Shown here: piece after piece, positions 1 to 12,120 of the stretch
How the letters are laid out: every line of letters begins with the position of its first letter
Numbering within the stretch: position 1 is the stretch's first letter
NCBI GenBank assembly: GCA_034698045.1
Contig: JAQGAU010000094.1
Span: forward strand, 1-42,100
DNA: 42,100 bases
Direction: 5' to 3'
From: Paramacrobiotus richtersi
Taxonomy: Eukaryota > Tardigrada > Eutardigrada > Parachela > Macrobiotidae
The notes under the pieces: model-generated
Databases searched by the model: none
What the model was told of the DNA's origin: nothing
The model's input: only the letters and a program-made list of their open reading frames with translations
Made by a program: the position numbers and the translations under genes

Positions 1-20
1 GCTTTATTCACTGCACTCAC

Positions 21-3000
21 CCGTGATCGTCGACCAGCGAAGCACGCCGCCACCTTGACCGTCTCCAGCGCCGCCGTCTGCGTCCTGCCCGTGGTGAGAT
101 TGCTCTGGGACTTACTGGGTCCCATGTGCTTGATCTGGATCAACGGCTGGACAATGACCGGCGACCGGAAATGAGGAACGCGTTGGGCGGGCGGAGAGTA
201 GGTGCCGGCCGTCGGGGCCTGAACTTGCACCCGGGTCGTATCCGTGTACCGGGGGGAGGAACTGCCCACCACGGCGCCGGGACTGGAGCTGAGGACCGGT
301 GTCCCGTTGAGGTTGGGGATGCCGGGTTCCAGTTCATCCAGGCCGGCGCTCTTGACGAAACGGGAACTCTTGTTGACGACGTGAGGAGAGGCATGGGTGC
401 GGCAGGTTATTGGTCCTAAAAAGAAGGTGACCATCAGAACATGTATGGATCATGAGCATTGGAACTGCAGTCTGTATGATCAAATGAAAAATCAACATAT
501 TTATTAACAACTTGACCGTAAAGCGCGAAATTTATATCAGCGGAGTAGGCGAGTTTTATCAGCCACTGCACTACAATTTCAACCTGACGAAAAATGGTTA
601 AATTTCAGTTCTATATACCACTATCGAAGTCGAAAACTCCTCATTGACGATCAAACCTCCAGAATCATGGAAAAGAGCCCGATACAGCACAGCACGGTAT
701 GGCTGAAAATGTATGGCTCAACAGTAGTGGAATTTTAACTACCTGATTAAATAAAAAAATAACTAACTATTTAAGCGGTAATTAACCAGCATAATAAACG
801 CGAAATTTATATCAGCGGAGAAGGAGGACTGGTATTCGTCAGCCACTGCACTACTACTTCAACCGTAAGAAGAAACGTCAAATTTCAGCTGTATTACCAA
901 ACTGAAGTCCAAAACCCCCTCATTAACGATCAAAACCTCCAGAATGACGGAAAAAAGTGCCCATAAATACAACAATACACCTAACTGGGTGGACCTAAGC
1001 TATACAAAAGAATATTAAGATAATTCCTAGTCAAATCGCACTGTTCTCCTTTTCTAGTCGCATTAATGTAATTTCTTTCCTATCTATTGTGTAAAAGGAA
1101 GCGATATTTAAAAACTTAATATCTCGCGTACTGACCACCATAAGGCGTAATCGGAAAGACATGGGTCGTGGCGCGCAGACTCGTCACGGCCACCCAGCGA
1201 CTATCCAGGGAGAAGGCCATATCCTGCAGCGTGGCGTTGGTGTCCCCCCGGTGCAGCGTGTACAGATGCTGCACCACCGTCATGGACGAACCCGCCGGGT
1301 GCGGCTGCAGACGGAACAGGTGGAAATGCTGACCGCTCTGAGAAGCCGTCAACAACAGACTCCCGTCCACGTTGAAGGCCAACGCGGCCACGTTGGACGA
1401 GGAGTGGGCCAGGAAGTGGGCGACGATACCGGTCCGGTTCACACCACCCTTGTCCAGTGACACCTACGATATATCACAGAATCAGATCGCCATTTACTGA
1501 GAAAGTTGCGTTCAGACAACGAATACGTCAGTAAAGCGCACGAAGGAACTGTGTTGAACATACGACATTACAGCAGGGACACTGCCATTCGGTCAGGGTA
1601 AAAAAACAGCTACGCTAGTTTTACCCGATAACAAAAAAACTGCAAGGAAAGCCAGAATACATTTACGATAACAGAAGGATGAAAAAGAAACGACATGTGA
1701 CTGAAACTACATTATTACCAAACGGCTACAGGCAGATGTGCAGTGGTATAGCATGTGCGAGATAGCGGTCATAACAGCCCCTGTACTACGATAACCCAGT
1801 AGCAAGATAAACTGCGAGTCTTAGGCTTGCAGTCATGTCTAGCTGTTCTTCCGGACTTCTTAACAATACAACAAACATGTCAGTAATCATGCAATTTCGT
1901 TCGGTTCAACAGTCCGTGAGTGTTTTAAAGAGAACGTAACTTAGATAATTGATTTTTTTATCGGGAATATCCCTGACAAGTTTTTTTTCTTCCTTGTGAG
2001 TTTTCACGTACTATCATCAACGGTAAACTCGATAAACTGTATTATTACGAAAACAGCAAGTATTTTTCCATATACATACATTGTAATGGTTAATTTTATA
2101 CAAAATGTAATATATCCTGTAATTCTGTTCAATAACAGTATTCGTATATTCAAATTTCGTGTAAGATGTCTATTTTCGAACCATAAATCCCTGCAACAAC
2201 TGTATACCAGAACTAAACTGCCTGTACCTCGCCGTCACCAGCCGCTTCAATGTCCAACACCGTCACCACACCCTCCTGTTTCCCTTCAGGCGCCACATGC
2301 GCCACAGACGTGGTGGTCTGGAACTTTTTCGTCCCGGCAATGCTGTTGGCCACCACTTCGCTGATATTGGTGATGCCTTGCTGGATCGTCTACACCACAA
2401 CCGCCTCGTTAACGACAATCGAGCCAAACACGGGAAACTGTCATTGTACCTTGGCGGCGCTGATCACCGAGGCCGTATACGACGGGACACCGTCGATCAT
2501 GCGTCCTCCCAGGGAATGGTACATATCGTGCAACTAAAACGTTCTTTCATTACTGGTACGATCAACAGTATGCAAATGGACGGTTCCTACTTTGCTTTCG
2601 GCATACGCCACCCAACGTTTTCCTAATGCCACCGGATTCGGCGACACGACGTGGACAGGGAAGGAAGCTATCCCATGAACACACATCACATAGAATAATA
2701 CATATGGTATGAAATTACCAATACTATGTAATACAGAACATAACAACATACTACATTTAATATTTTTGCATACATCAACCAGTGTTTTTTTGTAACGTAA
2801 AGCTATAAAGCATGTATCAGATCAATTAATATACACCTGCAGTATGTACACAGCACAATTTACTGGCAACCCGGATGCTAGTGTGCCGTTACACTACCAT
2901 GTTCAGCAATGCAAAATATAATACAAAATAAACACGGTGAAATAATAATTCTGAAACTTTCAAGAGCGTAAGATGTTGGATGTATCCATTTGATCTTTGT

Positions 3001-5114
3001 CACCTTGTAACAGAGAATTATCCGATAATTCTCGTACATCATCCAGTTTGTGATTAATAAAATCTAATACCAGTAAATTTTTTTATTAATTTTATTTTAA
3101 TTTGTATTAACTGTTTAAGAAGAAAAAAGCGTATCCAACCAAAGTCCAAACCATTTTACCCAGTTTACTAGTAATTATGGTTACGATAGAATACAACGTG
3201 ATGTAGGCTATCCAACCCGCCATTACACTACGATGTTCAGCAGGAAACATACCACGATCTCGTTTCTCAACTTTCAATTACAGGTTTATCATTAAAGTAA
3301 CGCTGCATCATGCCTGTACCATACCATGTCAAAAAGAATGCAAAATTAACGCAAACTGTAAACAAATATAATACAATATAGTAAACGCAGAATAAAACTT
3401 AATACATCGAATATAATAATGGGTAATATTATATAAAACAAAAAACATAATATTTCTTTTTGGCTCACAAAATTAAGATTTGCAAGGATATTAAAACGCA
3501 AAAACTGTACAACAGCAACAAAAAAAATATGAAAATTATATTTATTCCGCTTATCAAAGAACTAAATATGTACCACATTGATTTATTTATGATAAAATTA
3601 TCATTTTTTTCGAAACTGATCTTTTAGGCTTGAATTAATTATCAAATTATAATTCACAGAACTGCATAGAACAATTACATATTGTGTACAGAACACAATA
3701 TAGGAAATATAGAAAAAATGGCAAAATTAATACAGCACACTTACCAGGAACAATAAGGCGGTCTTTAAAAGTGCAGGCATCAATAACAACAAACCGATCG
3801 GGGAAGGTAACAATAAGGACTCTGCCACATGAAGAAACACATTAAATATCAGAAAAAATAACCCTATGCTGAAATTATTCATGCTCACCTTTGGTTGCAG
3901 TAAATCTCCTCGATAGACGCCCGATATTTCAGATTATGGACCGATTTACCCGTTTGCAAGGAAATAATACTGACGGAGGTGAAGGGCTGACTGTTGGATT
4001 GAGCACTATCGCACAGCGCCATCAACGGTCGCTTGTCCGCAAAATTATCCGCCGAACCTCCAACTGTAAAAACAGAACAAAATGTACAAAAAAACGTGAA
4101 TCAATTTCCAGAAAAATTCACACAAGTCAAAAATGGATACCCTCGGTAATTTAAGCAATCTACAACAAACTGATAAGAACATCAAAGGAAAAAGAAGGGA
4201 GTAAATCATTTCTAGGAATAAATGTAAAACACTGCCCTAACAGTACGGTATCCAAATTATGATCAACAATAAAATTGTACATTTACGCAGAGGAAAACCA
4301 AATCGGCCAATATAATGTCGATAACAAAAATACATCGGAACCTAAACGTATCTAATCGTAATTCGTATGAATGTCTGTAATTAGAAGAATTACACAATAC
4401 TCTACCGCTCAGAGCAGACGAAAATATGAACAATGATTTACCCGCTACATAGCACAGAGCAATAAAAAAAGTAACGAAAATCAAATAAAAAGGAACGAAA
4501 GTTACTACAATTGTGCGAGTTGGGAATGAAGATCGTAAAACGCCGTACGAGTGACGAGACGAGCCATTACACTACAAAGCACCTCAATATACGGACAGCC
4601 ATGAAATGCCTCGATAAATCCGCGAAAAATACTGTTCATCTGATTCATTTAGTTGTGCATCTTGAAACGATTAAAAAAACCGCATCTACCTTCTTCCGGG
4701 AGCGGTAACAGTCGCAGCGTCCTGACCGGTCCATGGCGGGATGAGTACACTTCCCACGCCTCACCGTGCGGTTCAATCGCCCAGATTTGCACGCCATTAG
4801 CGTACCCGAAGATCAGGTAAAACGGCAGATGCGTGTCCGCAATATCACCTAATTAAATGCAGTTTTTTAACTAAATTAACGGAATACAGTGGAACTGGGG
4901 CATGATTCTGTACCTAGACGCTCCGGCTGTTCGATTTTTATCCAGACAATACTTTCCTTATCGTTGGCTTTATGCGGGATATTCCCCTGCAAATCATAGT
5001 AATTATTTTGAATTTTTGCATACATTTAGATAGGGAGTTAAGGGATAATAGTTTACCTGGGGAAGAACGTCGTTGAAAAAGTCCACGACACTCTGCACCA
5101 CGGTTTTGTCAGCC
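21..5114 (-). CDS. BCAS3: BCAS3 homologue, partial (N-terminal and central WD40 exons)
   Basis: BCAS3 is a WD40 beta-propeller protein; the human protein binds phosphoinositides and associates with phagophores together with PHAF1 (C16orf70). Ten minus-strand exons splice in frame: 5114-5057, 4986-4914, 4848-4690, 4057-3889, 3821-3745, 2667-2560, 2505-2450, 2389-2228, 1463-1136 and 415-21. Recognisable stretches are VVQSVVDFFNDVLPQ, SIVWIKIEQPE, FGYANGVQIWAIEPHGEA, DNFADKRPLM, NPVALGKRWVAYAESK, GIVAHFLAH, QHLYTLHRGDTNATLQD, THVFPITPYGG and SPHVVNKSSRFVKSAGL. All align collinearly with human BCAS3. The last exon ends at a gtgagt donor, so the gene continues past position 1. The first listed exon starts in mid-codon after an AG, so an upstream start exon exists that I could not place. 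Introns range from 54 bp to about 1.1 kb; that between 2450 and 2389 is 60 bp. Confidence 0.93.
524..965. repeat. Tandem duplication in a BCAS3 intron
   Basis: Two diverged copies of about 165 bases, roughly 524-690 and 799-965 (offset 275), lie in the intron between the exons ending at 1136 and starting at 415. Both begin with CGCGAAATTTATATCAGCGG, contain the GCCACTGCACTAC motif and end near a CCTCCAGAAT run. Confidence 0.8.
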
Positions 5115-7100
5115 CTAAAACATCATCAATCAGAAGTTATTACTATAAATCAGCAACTAATAAGATCCCAATTGCCGTTGCTTCGTAAACGCGATTTTGG
5201 TACTGTTTTTACGCAATTCAGTGCAAAACAATGGCATGGTGAAACGGCAGAAGAATTCATATCCGTAAATTTTCGTTATTTTCCACACAACTGGATAATT
5301 CTAGTTGATAAATTTATTTTTACGACGATAAATTAATCCAACTTTTCAACCGAGCAGTCTTTGCTTCTAAAATCATGCGAATAACGTAGAGCAATGGCTA
5401 AAATGCTTGCACCTTTTGCGCTACAACAGTCACTTTACCGAACATCTCAAATGAAAAATTTAACCTTATAATTTTTTCTTTGCAAGTTATCGAATTCCTA
5501 TCGCACACATCAACAGAAAATGCGCTCAGGCTGTTAGTTTGCTTGCAAACAAAAACGAAACCTCAAAATTCAAAAAAACAACTTTTACATTCTGGTAAAG
5601 CACAGTGAACAAATCACGACCGCGTCACTCGTTAACTCCCTGTAGCCCGCACCATGGATACGCAGTCTCGTACCGGGAAATCGCACAACAACAACGTATT
5701 TAACTCCAATTTCTTCTTGGAACTTATTAAAACCATTCGTTTATTCATGGGACTGCCATGGTTTTCATTACAACTTACGAGACTTTTTGGGGACGAACAA
5801 CTGTTCCAATTGCTCGGCCATTCCCCGCAGCAACATCCCCCGACATGGCCACGAGACAAGCACAACAAGTACCAAAAATAACTCAAGCCCTCTGAATCAA
5901 CACAAAAAAACTGTGTCGTCTGCAGTGAACAAAAAAACAAGATTCCAAAAATAATCAACCAACCACCAATCAAAACAAACAATTCTACAATAAAAAACGA
6001 TACAGAGAAACGTTTCCACAAATGATCAATGGGAAATTAATGGCCCCACGTCAACACACTGACACACAAAATCAGGTTTCTCAGCGTAATTTGGATGGTT
6101 AATCAGATCAATCACGTGTGTCGTTATGTAAAGGCAGAGTTCGCCATGAAAACGTAAAAAAAGGAATAAAAATGAAGATAATGGGAGGATTCGCGTTATC
6201 CCCACGCAGAATGGCGTGAGCAGAAATTGGTTGTAAATTTCGATCCAGAAACATACGTACACGTCAAGGGAATCAAGAGGAAAAGCCAGGGTTGACTGAC
6301 ACTGTGCGAATGAAGCACAACAAAGACAGATGAGATGCACACATGTCAGCTGTTAGGGCCACATGCTCCTCCTCGTTTCCGCTTGTATCTATGGTCAGGC
6401 GGCTGTGTCAAACCATACACCCACGGTCTCACCGTTATAACTTTGGCAGTTTCCTTATCATTATTCTCAAAAGGATATTCTTTTTCATTGCGTTAATGCT
6501 AACATTTTTTAAATGATTTTATTCATAAACAATAGATCGTAATTCAGACAAGAAGTTTCACTAAGCGGAACAATCCTGTTTAATTTTCGACTGTCATACT
6601 ATGGTACAGCAATACACATTTTCGACTTGTGTAATATTGCGTAGTGCATTGGATCAATCGTCACTCATGCACGATTGATGTTATGATTGTTATCACAATA
6701 AAGCCAGAAATCAAACTTCATCGTTAGATATGGATCATATGATAGAGCAACTTTAGATTCCAAAACAAAAAAGTAAATCTGGTAAACTTTTTTCTGCCGT
6801 CTTGGAAATAACTCTTATGCGGAAACTACCGACGGCGTTGATTGTGATCGACGAGTGACTGTTTGTTGTCATATGCCATTACACTACGTTCTGCGTGCGG
6901 GAAATCTCCCGGCTGCAACGAATATGCAGCCAGATTAACGATCAACAACAGGAAGCAAAGCCGAAAGCGTATTTCACCGCGACAAACTGTTACTTGTGCT
7001 AACGATATATCTGGCCAAAACAATTAAATCGCAAATTAAATTTCAAAGCACATTATTTGTGTTAAATTGTATTTTTGAATTTTTTATTTATATCGCAGCA
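5115..7100. other. No intact gene recognised upstream of BCAS3
   Basis: This AT-rich stretch should hold the missing BCAS3 start exon and promoter, but I could not identify either. The minus-strand ORFs at 6021-5632 and 6340-6026 are open by chance as far as I can tell; they show no family motif. Parts of the stretch are homologous to the downstream duplication units. Confidence 0.5.
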
Positions 7101-7109
7101 CCACGAGAA

Positions 7110-7154
7110 TGACACGCACACCCCACGGGAACTAGCCGCTATCACAAATTCATC
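7110..7154 (-). pseudogene. Broken copy of ITFG2 exon 8 (unit 1)
   Basis: After a cAG acceptor at 7154 the minus strand reads DEFVIAASSRGVCV, against DEFVIATSSGAVYV in the intact ITFG2 exon 8. Homology fades after about 15 codons into low-complexity sequence, and no donor site follows. It is a relic of the duplicated ITFG2 3' end. Confidence 0.75.
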
Positions 7155-8390
7155 CTGCAAGTGCAAGTTGACCATTCCACTAAAAAATCCATACAAAAAT
7201 CGTAATAAATTCCAGTAATAAATCTTTCAGATCGATTTCTGATGTGTGGTAATCTCAGCAATTAATCTTATTTCAGTTCAACTTCAATCAGGTCATACTG
7301 ATGAGAGCGAATTATAAACAAATCAATAAATTATCAACGGGAACAAAAAAACATACACATAAAAGAAACTAGTAGAAAAAAGTCAAAAAATTTTTAAACA
7401 AAGTTTTCAAATCAAGTTCAGCACACATGTGACCTTTCGCCGAGCGACGGAGCGGTGAAACGTTCCACCAGGCAGAAAAGCAGCTAACTATGCCCATGCA
7501 ATTTAGTATCAGCCTAGATAATCGCATTTGCCAAATCCTCATTATTTTTTACAACCCAACTGCATGCAGTTACACGTTAAAAAAAACTACACGGAAAAGC
7601 ATTGGATTGTCTGTTTATGTTCGCGTCACAATTCGGGGTATAATAAAAGTCATTAGCCACTGTACTACGATTCGTTAATAGTTATCGTCTATCAGCTGCT
7701 GGCTGGTTGGTCACGAGTTACGACGAAAAAATGCCACTGTAAATATTGTAATAATATAATAATCATAAAATATCCCACAGAAAATTATGGCAAAATTGTA
7801 GCACTGTTCAGCTGTGCAATCGATGCCAGCATAGCTGAAACCAAGAAAACACCCGAAATCTAAATACATATACGGGAACAGAGAAGCCAAGAAAAAGGCG
7901 GACAAGACAAAAACATTCCGAACTCAAAAAAGAATTATTACATTAGATATTAGATATTTTATTACTTAGAATATTGCTAAACTTTATAATGATAACTGAT
8001 AGTGATCAGAATTTTATCCTGTGGTGAGTATCTGCACCAAGAGAAAGTACTAAAATGAATGTATTATCGGGGTATCCAACGGTTAAAAGCAAAAGAAAAA
8101 TGCCAGTTTACGGATAAATGTGCACACATAAAAATAAATAAGTAAAATAACCCATATTTTGTGGTTATTTTATGATAAAATAACCCATAGTACAAAGTAC
8201 TTAAATAATTAGAAAAGTGAAACTACACAACGTACAAGCTGAGCAAACGGAGTGAACCCATCTCGCGATGCTTGACGAATATGAGCCATTACACTACGAA
8301 ACGCGGCAAATGCGTATCCGCTGAATCGCCTTCTCAAAAATGCAGTTTTGAAAATCACACGGTAGGCAGCATTATGGGGAAATTTGATTT

Positions 8391-8562
8391 ACCCAAACGC
8401 TCCGGCTATCGGATTTTTATCCGGACAGTACTCTCCTTATCGTTGACATTACTGTATGTGGACTGTTTCCCTGTCAATAGCGGCATACTTGGAATATTTT
8501 CACAAGTATGCGGGAAAGAATTCATCGTTGAAAACGTTCATCGACACGGTTTTTTCAGCCAT
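8391..8562 (-). pseudogene. Broken copy of BCAS3 5' exons (unit 2)
   Basis: Bases 8391-8450 are close to the BCAS3 exon at 4986-4914: they share CGCTCCGGCT and the TTTTTATCC core. The frame is lost, since the minus strand runs into TAG within the IEQPE region. Bases 8521-8562 match the BCAS3 exon at 5114-5057 and read MAEKTV on the minus strand, with an ATG directly before GCT where the intact copy has an AG acceptor followed by GGCT. Its codons then diverge. Confidence 0.75.
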
Positions 8563-9114
8563 CACTTATTACTTTCCTTATTTCTGATTTTATTTTATAT
8601 ATAATTTTATATTATTATTTGAGGCAGTTTTAATAAAAATAAGTGTAATGGACATCCCAGCTGCCGTAATTCCATGAGCAATAAGGTGCTCTTTCTGTAC
8701 AGAGATGCGAAATGATGAATTCTGCTGAAACATAACAAACCGAAAGTGAAAACAAAAAGCGAAAGAACCATACAAATGAAGAGTCAACCAGTCAAACTCA
8801 GACTTACAGTCATCTTTGTGGTTGACGGACTTGTCAATTAAGCCACTGTGCTACGAATGCTTCAACGCGAACAATTTATATTATTTTTTTTGCAATATTT
8901 TGCAATAACGAACGCGTGTTATTGCAATAACACACCAATCGACCTTTCTTTACATCTCATATCTCCGGGTTCTACAAATGTAAGTACACAACAATAAAAT
9001 TAATAAAAATTAAAATTTCCACATTCTGAATTAGAGCTTTCTGATTCCCAAATCAATTCGGGTAAAAAAACGCAAATAAAAGCAACACGATTAAATCACT
9101 GTAGAATAAGATAT

Positions 9115-9280
9115 TTTCAATTTTTCTCCTCTTTCTTTGGGCGTCGCCAAAGGGAGGGAATATTTGATAAACAGGGAATATCCAATCCGCATTAAATGAT
9201 CACCCGTCCACCGCTGCAAATTGTGGCAAATGCACATGTATTTAAATGCTCGCCGGCACGAGAGATCACGCCATAAGAAC
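9115..9280 (-). pseudogene. Broken copy of ITFG2 last exon (unit 2)
   Basis: After a ggaCAG acceptor the minus strand reads GSYGVISRAGEHLNTCAFAT, as in the intact exon at 17193-17030. It meets a TAA right after GGRVII, where the intact copy has a tyrosine codon, removing about 25 C-terminal residues. The exon body is about 90 percent identical by eye, so the duplication is not very old. Confidence 0.85.
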
Positions 9281-9744
9281 CTGTCCAGAAAACACATGTT
9301 AATTTCGGTTAAACAAATTTCTTTTTTATTAAAAAATATTTCTGTGTTGATTCCTTGCTACTTGACTGTGACTTTGTAATAATATAATTCCATTTCATTT
9401 TTTATAAAATTAAAGCCAGCTCAGAAATCATTTAATTGAAATGTTAATCTGAAAAATTCAAAAACAATTTCACAAAATTAAACATACCGAAGAGAAGAAA
9501 ACCGCTAACGATATTAAAACCGTAAACTACCGATACTTGAGCAAATTAAAAACCGAAAAAATATCCGGAAACAGATAAGAATACAGAAATGGTAGTGATT
9601 AACGGGAAAAATTAGGAACAGTGATAATATTATTTCATCCAAAAAAGACGTCTAAACCAATTTCAGAAACCATTTATTTAAAATAATGCATTTTACCACT
9701 AATAAACCGTTTAATAAATAATAGATTTAACAAGCCAAACATAC

Positions 9745-9851
9745 CGCAAGCAAAGCCAGTCATGGGTTCGGATGTCAGCACTTTGATCATTTTCTTCTGG
9801 TCACCTGCACACGCACACCGCACCGGAACTCGTCGCTATCACAAATTCATC
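9745..9851 (-). pseudogene. Broken copy of ITFG2 exon 8 (unit 2)
   Basis: The minus strand opens DEFVIATSSGAVCVCR and then hits TGA. An indel lies where the intact copy codes VFNDRKKM. Acceptor and donor sites are still visible, and the length is 107 bases against 106 in the intact exon, which confirms the net frameshift. Confidence 0.85.
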
Positions 9852-9869
9852 CTGCAAATGACAATTCCA

Positions 9870-11400
9870 CTCACAAAAAAAATAAACAAAATCCAGTTAA
9901 TAATTGATTGTCATTAGATTCTAATAATAAATTGTAATAATCGACCGAAGCGAAGCGAAGGTCCTCTATACTCAGCTCAAGTGGATCTATTGTCTGTGTG
10001 TCATTCCGTCAGTCGGTCACTATTATTATTTATTTTCAATATTTATTTATTTAATTGATTTGATATTTTTTAATATTAAATAATATTAAAATCTATCAGT
10101 TTATTAAATTAAATTATTATATATATACTATAGGCACCCCTTTAAATTAATAATAATTACAGCATGCATCGCTGTTGCAATACTTATTGTCGTAATAAAA
10201 TCGTGCCATTTACTAACATCTACAGCTAAGTGTCTTCCCATAACCTCTAATAACCTCTAATATACAGAGTACAGAGCACAAATAGTGAACAAAACAAGAT
10301 TACAAAATTAATCAATATAGGCGACAAATAGGATACGGAATCCGTATCACGTACCACAAGCCACTGTACTACGATCCACTTGGTTGACTGTACGATCGAC
10401 AAATGCGGAAAAGTGCCGCTGGCAATGGCATTATGTACCATAAATTTTCCGCAAGAAAACATGGTATTCAAAAGCTGTAGTATGTACAAAATGAATGAGA
10501 TTGAGAATATCTTCGTTTTTAATGCAGGAAAAATACAAATATGCGAAGCAGGACAGGATATCAGTTCAGCCCACGAAAGCGTATGACCAAAGAGATCCTT
10601 GGCGCTTTATTGGCGGAGATTTGCTGGGAATACTTGTTCGACATGCTGGATGAATTAATGTTCAACGCCCATGGTCCACCATGAGAGAATTACGCTTCGC
10701 GAATTGTAACGAAATTTTCCGTCCAAACCCACATTGACTGTCGTTCGAAGTTTTGTAGACCGCCGGTTAGCGGACAGCGTTCTCGTGTTCTATGCTGACC
10801 AGAACCAAGAACTGATGCAGTTTAAATGGGATATAGCCTTTAAATGTGTAGATGTGTTTTTGTTCTTTAATGTCTAACGTGCGATGTTGTCAGTATGAAT
10901 TGTCAAACGACTTGGACAATAAGATTCGTTAAATGGGATACGTACCCCGGATGTTCCGCTACCCAAAGAAACTGAGCCTTTGTACCGACATACAGATCTA
11001 GAGATGCCTTGGTGCCCGGCTATCGACGGGGAGCATGTATTGCTGCGAAGTTCCAGCGGGAAGCGTATGATCACATGGTCCTTTTCTGTGGTCACGATGG
11101 CAGTGCGGTACGGTGGTACCTGTTCCAGCAAGAGACTGAGCATGCTGTACACTACCCGTTAGCCTGCAATAACGGAGAAGAAAGGTTCCGGCGATCGTTC
11201 CTTCAAATTCCATCCGAAGCATTCCAAGATCAGTTACAATCTTGGCCAACCAAAGCAGTTCAGGTAAGCACTGATGTACCCGGCATCTGTGTAGTTCATT
11301 AGACAATAGTTCAGTATGAAATGAACAAGAAAATACGGCATCGGAACTTTACTGTCCGTCGCTTTTGACTGCAATATAAGCATACAGTAGCTTCCAGAGA
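9870..11400. other. AT-rich spacer, no gene recognised
   Basis: From 9870 to 10250 the DNA is very AT-rich. A GACC...GGTC dyad (GAAGCGAAGCGAA core) lies near 9943-9962. One copy of the 14-bp motif starts at 10360. Between 10580 and 11300 the base composition becomes GC-richer and several short overlapping ORFs occur. This may be the eroded 5' part of the Kelch gene that follows, but I see no BTB or BACK signature. Confidence 0.45.
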
Positions 11401-11404
11401 GTAA

Positions 11405-12120
11405 GCAGCTTTTGAAACATACAACGGAAGGTTCTGTTACTGTGGAGGGCGTAGTCTGGCTGGCAGTGCGGGGGCGGTAGCCACCGTGGAGATGTACGAC
11501 ACCGCAACGAATCAATGGACCACACTGCGCGCCGGATATGCGAGAGTCACGCCGGTGTTTTGCTGCTAAGGTGTACGGTGACCACCCTTACGTCACGGGC
11601 GGAGCATGCAGCAGCGGAACCGGTGTGCTGAACTCGTGCGAACGGCTGAATATGGACAGGTCCGCAGCCGGCTGGGAATGGATCAGCATGCTGAATAATG
11701 GAGCACGGTGTAACGGGGAACGAGCGTACGGGCATATCGGCACACGTTTATTGATCTTAGCTGACCATTCTGATACTGCAACTGATCTAGAATGCCTGAT
11801 GGAACATGCAGTACTGGTGCCTTTTATAGGGCGCCGGATACAGGAATATACCCATAAGGGGTGGAGACATAGCTGACCAGTACATACGTAACGAGGGATG
11901 GACATTCCTCGTTACAACGGTATGATCACTGCATGATCATAGCCAAAGGTCAGCTCTATGTCGGCGGGGGGTTAGTATGCACGGGATATCACCGAGCCGA
12001 ATACGCCGATCTGGAGCGATATGACCTGCTACGGGACGTCTGGGAGAAGGATGGCCGGAATTTACGTTGGCAATCACGTCATGTACGTTTGACATTTGTC
12101 ATGTCTTACGGATGAGCTCG
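11405..12120 (+). pseudogene. Kelch-repeat (KLHL-like) pseudogene fragment
   Basis: Three Kelch blades are readable on the plus strand but in shifting frames. Blade one (about 11430-11535) reads VATVEMYDTATNQWTTL after a GG pair. Blade two (about 11540-11700) has MRESRRCFAAKVYG, then YVTGG, SCERL and GWEW. Blade three (about 11933-12060) has GQLYVGGG and LERYDLLRDVWE. The switch between blades one and two needs a one-base shift near 11532, and stops separate blades two and three. It lies between duplication units 2 and 3 and is opposite in strand to the surrounding genes. No introns are evident, so a processed copy is possible, but no poly(A) tail or target duplication was seen. Confidence 0.65.

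Larger units (their letters stand above)
4560..7160. repeat. Segmental duplication unit 1 (ITFG2-BCAS3 junction)
   Basis: This is the BCAS3-proximal unit. It contains the functional BCAS3 5' exons (5114-4690) and non-coding DNA that matches the other units: around 5180-5420 (compare 13520-13740 and 15806-16060) and 6770-6890 (compare 14280-14390 and 16717-16825). It ends in a worn copy of ITFG2 exon 8 near 7154-7110. I found no ITFG2 last-exon copy in this unit. Boundaries are approximate. Confidence 0.65.
7700..9870. repeat. Segmental duplication unit 2
   Basis: The unit runs from a region near 7830-8220, matching 12400-12780 and 15300-15650, through worn BCAS3 5' exons (8391-8562) to worn ITFG2 exons 9 (9280-9115) and 8 (9851-9745). 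The shared order of parts shows duplication of one junction segment, not independent insertions. Confidence 0.7.

Noticed and set aside
126..419. Plus-strand ORF of 97 codons opposite BCAS3
   Set aside because: It is the antisense shadow of the GC-rich BCAS3 exon 415-21, whose minus-strand frame matches BCAS3.
7711..7905. Hydrophobic minus-strand ORF resembling a membrane peptide
   Set aside because: Its region is a non-coding repeat also present near 12.4 and 15.3 kb, where the frame is not kept.
8221..8300. Possible functional tRNA gene on the minus strand (A box and GGTTCACTCC B box)
   Set aside because: The acceptor stem does not pair and the anticodon arm is weak; at most a tRNA-derived relic.
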